In this document: one piece after another, positions 1-7,000 of the stretch | Layout of the letters: the number at the start of each line of letters is the position of its first letter | How positions within the stretch are numbered: position 1 is the first letter of the stretch | Origin: Bacteroidia bacterium | GTDB lineage: Bacteria > Bacteroidota > Bacteroidia > UKL13-3 | Direction: 5' to 3' | Assembly: GCA_022402405.1 (NCBI GenBank) | Contig: JAKRSG010000303.1 | Location: forward strand, 1 to 7,413 | DNA: 7,413 nt | Program-made: the position numbers and the translations under genes | The notes under the pieces: model-generated | Database searches by the model: none | What the model saw: only the letters and a program-made list of their open reading frames with translations | What the model was told of the DNA's origin: nothing

Positions 1-558
1 CACATTTTTTTCTTTAATAAAATGCCTTAATAACTTCTGAAATCCCCCAACTACCAAGTTGTTTTTAGCACTTGCCAATCTTATAAGTTCATAGGATCTG
101 TAATATATATCAGAGTCTGTCATAACTCTCGATTTGCTAAAAGAAGCAGCCATGTATATTTTTTTTTGGAGGCAAAGGCCGTAATAATAAGCGGCTTTTG
201 CCTCTCCCCAAAGATGATTTTCTTCAAAAAACGTAGCAGCCTCTGAACGAGTTAATTTTTCTACGCTTAGTTTTCTAGCCATTAATTTCTGGCTGAACCC
301 AAGACCATTTAACACTCTGCTCAAAACTATTTGAGGTTTGTGTCTCCATTGATCTTCAAATACATGAATGGTGTTGGGATTTGATTTTGGATTTAGTTTG
401 AATGCCGCTTCAGATATGTGAAGGTAGCTATGAAAGAGGATGTTTTTTTGGGTTGATTGGGCTAAAAAATGGTTCTCTGAAACCTGAATTAACTCAAAAT
501 TCTCTGGGAGTTGGGTTTTTAGTTGGGAGAAAAAATCAGTATTTATTGAGTTAATCAC
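1..558 (-). CDS. Protein related to the C-terminal half of EDxHD/Vsr-like homing endonucleases (3' end outside window)
   Basis: An open frame of 186 codons runs without a stop from a GTG at 558-556 to the left edge. In-frame codons further upstream contain no ATG, GTG or TTG before a stop at 594-592, so GTG is the best start. Residues 1-65 match nothing I recognise. From about residue 66 the protein carries VFEDQW, then RVLNGLG, LMARKL, FFEENHLWGEA, YELIRLAS and VVGGFQKLLRHF. From memory these correspond to the IFEDEW...KSRI...ARKC...FL..NHIQG...YELLRF...VVGGASKLFKYF series in the C-terminal part of phage EDxHD (Vsr-fold) homing endonucleases, a region resembling a GNAT fold. The upstream nuclease signature of those enzymes (E-x-D, then E-x-N-G...W-H) is not visible. 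I infer a chromosomal stand-alone relative without nuclease activity. Function and substrate are unknown. It is divergent from the histidine kinase gene at 628. Confidence 0.72.
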   Translation of the reverse strand, partial: MINSINTDFFSQLKTQLPENFELIQVSENHFLAQSTQKNILFHSYLHISEAAFKLNPKSNPNTIHVFEDQWRHKPQIVLSRVLNGLGFSQKLMARKLSVEKLTRSEAATFFEENHLWGEAKAAYYYGLCLQKKIYMAASFSKSRVMTDSDIYYRSYELIRLASAKNNLVVGGFQKLLRHFIKEKNV

Positions 559-627
559 GCTACAAAAGAATAAAATTTCTGCGAATCTTATTTATTTTGT
601 TTTAATTGCAACTTTATAAATTGAAGG

Positions 628-2598
628 GTGGTAAGAAAAAGGCACATAATTGTTTTACTTTTTTTACAAGTGTTTTTTATAAAGCATTTTGTTCATGCTT
701 TGCCAGTGCTCGAGTTTTCAAAAACTAAAAACATACAGTTAAATCAATTACCTTGGGATTTTTATTATAATTCAACCTATGAAGATATTAAAAATAATCC
801 CAAAATAGAACCTGTAAAAATTGATGTTCCAGGTAATTGGGCTAACTTAGGATTGCCAAGTTCTGGTTATGGTACGTATGTTTTTAAGTTTCGTCACGAC
901 CAACCTCATGAAAAATGTTTAGCCATTAAGATGTATACCGTAGCATGCAGTTACGATATGTTTATAAACGGTAAACTTACCAGAAGTGCAGGAGTTTTTT
1001 CTATTCAGGCACAATTATCAAAAGCAGATTTTCACCCAAATTTAACGGCATTTACAGTAAATTCCGATACTATTGAGATTGCTATTCAGGTATCTAATTA
1101 TCAATATAGAAATGGTGGCTTATGGTTTTCGCCTGCTATTGGAATAGCAGACTCTATGGAGGTTTCAGATAAAAGAAATATCATCATCGAAGCATTTTTA
1201 ATTGGAGCACTATTATTATTGTTCTCTTACTTCGTGGTGTTTTATTATATCAAAACGGCAGATAAAACCTCTTTATTCTTTGCGCTCATGTGTCTTTTTG
1301 CTGCGTTGAGAATTGGTTCAACCGGTGAAATAATTTTTAGGCAATTATCTTTTGGATTACCTTGGGAGTTGATTGTTAAATTTGAATTTGCATCGCTCGC
1401 ATTCATGTTAATCTTTGGGTTTTATTACTTAAATTGTCTTTTCCCAAGAGATTTTAATGCCATTTTTTTTAAAGCAATTCAATTAGTTCATTTTGTTATT
1501 GCCTTTATATTTATCGTAACTCCCGTTTATTATTCTTCTTATTTTATTCCTTATTACCTTTTCTATTGCGGGTTTTTATTAGCTTATATGTTTAATCTTA
1601 TTATAAAGATTAACATGGTTAAACGTCCGTTTGCCATTGAGGTAGGTGCAGCCACATTCTTGGTTGTGTTGGCGGGTATAAACGATATTTTTTACAGTCA
1701 GGCTCAAATAAAAACCTTCTATGCCATGCCGCTTGGTATTTTGATATACGCAATAATTCAGGCTATGGTTATTACAAGAATGTTCTCAAATGCCTTCAGA
1801 AAAGTTGAAGATTTGTCGGCAGCGCTTATTGATGTGAACAAAAACCAACAAGAAATTATAGAGAATAGAACCTCAGAGCTTAATAAAAACACACATGAAC
1901 TAGAACAAAGTAATCAAATTAAGGATAAGGTGTTTTCTATCATCGCACATGATTTACGTGCACCTATAAAATCTCTTAGTACCGTTTTGGCCTGGGTTGC
2001 AGAGGATGATTTAACCTATGAGGAACTTAAGAAATCGTTAAGCAGCATCAGTAAAAATGTAGATACTCTCAACCTTACTCTCGAAAACTTATTGCAATGG
2101 TCGCGCAGTCAGTTAAACGGGGTTAAAAGTGAACCTGAACTCGTAGATATTAGAAAGCCTATTCAAGAGATGATTGATTTATTTAAGATTCAATTATCAG
2201 AAAAGGGACTTCATTTAATATATGATAACACCCAACGTCACGCTGTTTTTGTAGATAAGCACCACTTAAATTTATTGTTTAGAAATATCCTTAGCAATGC
2301 TATTAAATTTTCGCATGCCGGTGGAAATATTGAAATAAAAGCAAGTAATTATGGTTCTAAGGAAACCCTAATAGAAATCATAGACACGGGTATAGGTATG
2401 AACCAAGAAGCACTAGATAAAGTGTTTTCTGCTACAGAACATTATTCTACCTATGGAACCAAAAACGAGCGAGGAACTGGTTTAGGTTTATTGCTTTGCA
2501 AAGAATATGTTGAAAATGGCGGTGGTAAAATATGGATTGAGAGCAAAGAAGGAGAGGGCACTAAAATTTCTTTTATACTGCCCAACTCAGGTTCGTAA
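628..2598 (+). CDS. 7TMR-DISM-type membrane sensor histidine kinase
   Basis: This 656-residue kinase should sense a periplasmic signal and autophosphorylate in the cytoplasm. Residues 1-24 are a signal peptide (probable cut VHA|LP). Residues 25-180 form a jelly-roll, galactose-binding-like sensor with VPGNW (67-71), YGTY (81-84), FINGKL (112-117) and VSNYQYRNGGLW (155-166), as in 7TMR-DISM extracellular domains, which are proposed to bind carbohydrate. Seven hydrophobic helices lie at about 186-208, 213-229, 251-270, 283-299, 305-326, 337-354 and 365-385, followed by a coiled-coil linker (390-432). HisKA has phospho-acceptor H441 in IIAHDLRAP. HATPase_c has N-box N553/N557, G1 DTGIGM (586-591) and G2 GTGLGL (616-621), so it looks catalytically intact. 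There is no fused receiver domain and no adjacent response regulator. The GTG start is forced: an in-frame TGA lies at 622-624, and later starts would destroy the signal peptide. The ligand and partner regulator are unknown. Confidence 0.93.
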   Translation: MVRKRHIIVLLFLQVFFIKHFVHALPVLEFSKTKNIQLNQLPWDFYYNSTYEDIKNNPKIEPVKIDVPGNWANLGLPSSGYGTYVFKFRHDQPHEKCLAIKMYTVACSYDMFINGKLTRSAGVFSIQAQLSKADFHPNLTAFTVNSDTIEIAIQVSNYQYRNGGLWFSPAIGIADSMEVSDKRNIIIEAFLIGALLLLFSYFVVFYYIKTADKTSLFFALMCLFAALRIGSTGEIIFRQLSFGLPWELIVKFEFASLAFMLIFGFYYLNCLFPRDFNAIFFKAIQLVHFVIAFIFIVTPVYYSSYFIPYYLFYCGFLLAYMFNLIIKINMVKRPFAIEVGAATFLVVLAGINDIFYSQAQIKTFYAMPLGILIYAIIQAMVITRMFSNAFRKVEDLSAALIDVNKNQQEIIENRTSELNKNTHELEQSNQIKDKVFSIIAHDLRAPIKSLSTVLAWVAEDDLTYEELKKSLSSISKNVDTLNLTLENLLQWSRSQLNGVKSEPELVDIRKPIQEMIDLFKIQLSEKGLHLIYDNTQRHAVFVDKHHLNLLFRNILSNAIKFSHAGGNIEIKASNYGSKETLIEIIDTGIGMNQEALDKVFSATEHYSTYGTKNERGTGLGLLLCKEYVENGGGKIWIESKEGEGTKISFILPNSGS

Positions 2599-2603
2599 GA
2601 CAC

Positions 2604-3860
2604 TTAAATAACCACTTGTAAATTATTGCCGGTTTTTTGTTCTATAAGTATATTTTTACCCGACAAAATCTTCTCTAAACTGCTATTTGTATAATTGCTT
2701 ATGGTAAGTAATTCTAATCCCTCGTTTTTGCTCAAATTATAGGCTGAACCAAGATGTTCCATGAGTTTTTCTATCTTATTAGGTTCATTATCTAAACAAA
2801 CGATAAAACTAATTGCAGAATTTTGCATTAGATTAATCTTCACTTTTAATTGTGCAAATACATTGAAAATAGTACTCAGGTTATCTTCTACAATAAAAGA
2901 AAAATCTTTACTACTTATAGAAAGTAAGGTTTGGTTTCCTTTAGAAATGATAGTAGGAGGTAGGCTTTCTACTTCTTTTAATACACCAACTATTGTTCCA
3001 TTAGCTTCCGGGTCTAAAAAGGATTTAACATACAATGGAATTTGTTTGCTTTGCAGAGGTTGAATAGTCTTAGGATGAATAACTGTGGCTCCATAATATG
3101 CCATTTCAATTGCACTCGGGTAACTTATTGCATCAATCTTTATGGCATCAGAATATTTCTTTGGATCAGCATTCATCACCCCAGCTACATCCTTCCAAAT
3201 GGTAACGTATTCGGCATCTAGGCCAAAAGCAAAAATGGCTGCCGAGTAATCAGAGCCTTCTCGTCCTAACGTTACCGTAAAGTTCTCTTTGTTTCTGCCA
3301 ATAAACCCTTGTGTTACTACCATTTGTTTTTTTACAATTGGCTTTAATTTTTTGGAGATTAATAAACTTGTATTCTCCCAATCTACTTTTCCTTCGCGGT
3401 ATGTATTATCGGTAGAAATAAAGTTCTGTGCATCCATCCATCTATTTTTTATACCAGACTCATTTAAATAGGCGCTTAATATCCTAGATGAAAATATTTC
3501 ACCGTAACTTACTATTTGATCATAAACCTTATCAAAATTGTTATCTGGAGCATTCTCTAATTCACAATCCAATTCAATAAATAAGTTTTCTATATCGGCA
3601 TAAGTCTGACTATCCTTAGTAATTAATAAGCCCGCAACAATCTCATCATGAAACCGCTTAACTTCCTTAAATAATTCATGTTTATTGGAGTCTTGTTGGT
3701 AATATGCTTTAGCCAATAATTCTAGCGAATTGGTGGTTTTTCCCATGGCACTAACAACCACTAAAACTTCCTCACCACCGTAATTCTGTAGTACATTTCC
3801 TACATTTTTTACTGCCTCAGCATTTTTTACTGAGGCGCCACCAAATTTAAATACTTTCAT
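2604..3860 (-). CDS. lysC: Aspartate kinase (monofunctional)
   Basis: This 418-residue cytoplasmic enzyme phosphorylates L-aspartate with ATP to 4-phospho-L-aspartate, the first step towards lysine/diaminopimelate, threonine and methionine. The amino-acid kinase domain covers about residues 1-295: KFGGAS (5-10), VSAMGKTTNSLE (36-47), SYGEIFSSRI (118-127), TLGREGSDYSAA (197-208), WKDVAGVMNADP (222-233) and EMAYYGATVIHPKTIQPL (252-269). An ACT-type regulatory region follows (about 310-370), with a short second ACT-like stretch to residue 418. No homoserine dehydrogenase domain is fused. The open frame extends 13 codons upstream to 3899, but the start at 3860 gives the canonical MKVFKFGG N-terminus, and a promoter-like element lies inside the extension. 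Feedback control through the ACT domains is expected from the family; the effector cannot be read here. The short leader leaves no room for a lysine riboswitch. The gene is convergent with the histidine kinase, 5 bp apart. The symbol lysC is by function; paralogue assignment is uncertain. Confidence 0.95.
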   Translation of the reverse strand: MKVFKFGGASVKNAEAVKNVGNVLQNYGGEEVLVVVSAMGKTTNSLELLAKAYYQQDSNKHELFKEVKRFHDEIVAGLLITKDSQTYADIENLFIELDCELENAPDNNFDKVYDQIVSYGEIFSSRILSAYLNESGIKNRWMDAQNFISTDNTYREGKVDWENTSLLISKKLKPIVKKQMVVTQGFIGRNKENFTVTLGREGSDYSAAIFAFGLDAEYVTIWKDVAGVMNADPKKYSDAIKIDAISYPSAIEMAYYGATVIHPKTIQPLQSKQIPLYVKSFLDPEANGTIVGVLKEVESLPPTIISKGNQTLLSISSKDFSFIVEDNLSTIFNVFAQLKVKINLMQNSAISFIVCLDNEPNKIEKLMEHLGSAYNLSKNEGLELLTISNYTNSSLEKILSGKNILIEQKTGNNLQVVI

Positions 3861-3881
3861 TACTCCTGTAATTTTTGCCAA

Positions 3882-3889
3882 CAAAGATA
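3882..3889 (-). promoter_or_regulatory. Candidate Bacteroidota -7 element for aspartate kinase
   Basis: The minus strand reads TATCTTTG, an exact match to the Bacteroidota sigma-70 -7 consensus TAnnTTTG, 21 bp before the ATG at 3860. No clear -33 TTG lies at the expected spacing, so the call rests on one element plus its position. Transcription would start a few bases downstream and give a very short leader. The longer reading of the gene (start at 3899) would begin upstream of this promoter, which favours the start at 3860. Confidence 0.45.
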
Positions 3890-3996
3890 GGCATAGCATT
3901 ATAATTCTAAAGATATTGAAATTAAAAATTGGGATTCTTATTTCTCATAAATTTCTTAAAATACAAACATTAAGAAAATCTTTAATTTAGGTGTTG

Positions 3997-4004
3997 TACA
4001 TTTG
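3997..4004 (+). promoter_or_regulatory. Candidate Bacteroidota -7 element for the large surface protein
   Basis: The plus strand reads TACATTTG, an exact match to the Bacteroidota -7 consensus TAnnTTTG, 19 bp before the ATG at 4024. No convincing -33 TTG is visible at the usual spacing. The sequence between element and ATG is A-rich (GTGAAAAAGCATACCC), as is common for Bacteroidota translation starts without a Shine-Dalgarno sequence. With the element at 3882-3889 it makes this 163-bp intergenic region a plausible divergent promoter region. Confidence 0.45.
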
Positions 4005-4023
4005 GACGTGAAAAAGCATACCC

Positions 4024-7000
4024 ATGAAAACTCAAGCTGTTTTTAGTTATATAATTGGAGTAAAGAAATTATTACTACCTCGTCTCTTTCTCTTTCTCCT
4101 TCTTTCCGCACAAACAGCAAAAGCGGATCACGTGGTAGGTTCTGATGTTTCTTATGCATGCACAACCACTCCTGGAGTATACCAAGTATTGTTTAAAATA
4201 TACCGCGATTGTCAGGGGATACCTATGTGCCCAAATTGTCCAAATAGTTTAAGTCCTTCTTGCCAATTAAATGTTACTTTAAGAGGAGCAAATGTTCCAG
4301 CTGGCTCAGGTTTACCAGCAAGTCCTTGTGCTGGAGTTTCTTTTGGTAATTCATCCTTGGCTGTTGTTACAGCTGTGAGTGGTTTTGATGTAGTTCAGCT
4401 ATGTGCGCAGGAAAAAACTATTTGTAATAATTGCGGCTCTAGAACGCCTGGAACATTTACTCCGGGAATAGAAGTATATACGTTTGAAGGAACAGTTAGC
4501 TTGGCTTCTATTCCTGCCAGTTGCTGCTTGGTTAGTGTTGGCTTTAGTACTTGCTGTAGAAATAATGCCATAACTACTTTAGCTAATCCATCATCCTTAG
4601 GATTTTATACGGAAGCGGTAATTAATCGTTGTGCTTCCCCTTGTAATTCATCACCTACATTTACCAACGATCCAGTAGCGGTAACTTGTGCCGGACAAGA
4701 TTTTACGTACAACTTAGGTGCTATTGATCCAGATGGAGATTCGTTAAGTTATTCATTCGGTCAATCCCTTGTAAGCGCAGGTGCTCAGGCTCCCTATGTT
4801 TCACCATATAGTCCAAATGTACCTCTTCCATACTTGGGAGCTCCCATACAATCTCCACCAGCTACTCCGCCAGTGGGTATAAACATTGATGCCATTACGG
4901 GAGATATTAGGTTCAGACCAATGGGTAATTTTGTGGCGAACCTAATTATTGAAGTGCGGCAGTGGAAAACTATTGCTGGTGTGCCAACGCTTATGGGCAT
5001 TACTAGGAGAGATATTCAATTTTATAGTAAGGTTTGTCCTGCTAATAACCCTCCTGTTATTAGAACCTATAGTCAAGATGGTACAATTTCTACTCCTCAG
5101 CCTAATTTCAGCTACTCAATTTGTGCCGGACAACAATTGTGTTTTATTGTATCTGGTTGGGATAATACAGCTGGTTGGGACTCTACAGATATGACATGGA
5201 ATGCTCCATCTTTGATGGTTAGCAAGGGTGCAACTTTTGTAAAAGCATACAATGCGGCGCAAAGAACAATGCTCGGACCAAAATACGATAGTATGCGATT
5301 TTGCTGGACTCCTGGTCCGGAAATGGCTAGTAATTTACCATATTATTTTGTTGTTACGGTTAAAGATAGAGCTTGTCCAATTCCAGCTAGAACCACGAGG
5401 TCATTCAGTATTTTGGTGAGGCGTGTGCCCACTGCAACCATACAAAAAATCAATAAAAACTGCGGTTTCTATGATTTTACTTATACCCAAACTAATACGG
5501 TACCAATTAATCATTCTTATACAAAACTGCTGGTTGAAACGGCACCCAATAGCAATTCGTATGTTCAATATAATGGGGGTAATTATAAGTTTACTCAAGG
5601 AGGTTGGCACAAGATTCGGCTTCAACTTACAACCACTGCACCACCTTTGCCAAATGGCTGTCCGAACGACAATATTTGGGATTCTGTTTTAGTTCCCAAT
5701 CCGGTTGATGTAAATATTCGTGATACGTTTAATTGTTTTGGAACACCTGTAAATGTCACTGCTAGTGGCAAGTTTGGTATTCCTTATGGTAATTCGTATC
5801 GGTATACATTGTATGATGGAGGCATGGGTTCAAATACTATTTTACGACCATTTGGGATAGATTCTAATTTTTACATAAATCCTCCAGCACCAGGGGTTAC
5901 AAGTGCGTATAAAGTGCTCATTCAAGATTTAAATGGTTGTAAAGATTCTACCTTGCTCAATATTTACACCCGAGAACTGCCATTAAAAGAATTACCAAGC
6001 TCTGTAAGATATTGCTTTGGCACAACTGATACCATTGATGCAGGTAATAGCAATGGAAATGTTAATATTTGGCGTTGGAGAAAAATACCTGTTTCACCTG
6101 TGATTACTGATTCTGTAGCACAAAAAATTATACCTAGAGATAGCGGGCAATATATCGTAAGGAAAACAGACTTAAATGGTTGTTCGCAATTAGATACCAT
6201 CATGGTCTATATTAACGAGCAAGTACCAGTTAGCGCTGGTCCGAACCGAACCATTTGCAGAAATGATCCACCGATAAATATTGTAGCCTTAGGTACAACA
6301 GCCGCCATTGATAGCTTTGAGTGGAGAATAATTCCTATTCCTAACCCAGATACTATTTTAACCAAAAATGCAACGTTAAGCGTTTCGCCAATTACCAATA
6401 CAAGTTATCAAGTAACAGGGTTTTTAACTTATGGTGGTGTTACTTGCTCGTATGTAGATACTATGAATGTGGATGTGATTGCCTTACCTGTAATTAACAA
6501 GCCAGAGAATATGTCGCTCTGCAGAAGCACTGGTATAGTATTGCTTCCAAGTATTACTTCTACTAATAAACCCGGACAAATAACCTCAAATTGGTCTTAT
6601 CCGCAAAACCCAAGCGCATTAATGGGTAACCAAGTTATTGTAGCCAACTTGGCCAACTTACCTCCAGCACCACCTACGCCACCAAGAGGTAATATAATTC
6701 GGTTAACGGTAAACGACGCTGATGGTTGTAGAATTAGGGATTCGATTGTAATCTCTGTATTCCCAGTTCCATTAATAAACGCTGGTCCTAGTAGAACGTT
6801 CTGTGATTTTGCAAGCGTATTTAATATCAATCCAGGATCACAATTATATTCACCAAACGGTGGTGCTTTGGCTACAAATGAAGAATGGATTGGTAGAGGC
6901 ATATATAAGCCAAATGCGGGAATCAACTATTATGCCTTTAATCCTCAAGCAAGCGATGTATTGAGTTTGCCAGATACCAATATTATTACCTATAGGTTTA

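Noticed and set aside
563..572. Minus-strand TATTCTTTTG as a promoter for the leftward gene
   Set aside because: The spacing inside the element is wrong and it lies only 4 bp from the GTG start, too close for a -7 element.
592..623. Near-matches to TAnnTTTG in front of the histidine kinase (TTATTTTG at 592-599; TAAATTG at 617-623)
   Set aside because: Each departs from the consensus, and the second sits almost on the start codon; in AT-rich DNA this is expected by chance.
2610..2638. Weak AACC/GGTT inverted repeat followed by a T-run, as a terminator for the histidine kinase gene
   Set aside because: The core stem is only 4 bp with a 17-base loop and lies inside the end of aspartate kinase; it is too weak to call.
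2761..3471. Plus-strand open frames of 60-100 codons (2761-3063 and 3289-3471)
   Set aside because: They are antisense to strongly conserved parts of aspartate kinase and show no domain or promoter of their own.
3861..4023. Lysine riboswitch or other structured leader upstream of aspartate kinase
   Set aside because: The whole divergent region is 163 bp, the likely leader is about 20 bases or less, and no conserved paired structure is visible.
4852..6690. Proline-rich stretches (SPPATPP near residue 278; PPAPPTPP at 880-887) as separate linker repeats
   Set aside because: They are short, only loosely alike and fall within or between beta-rich modules; they look like loops, not a repeat family.
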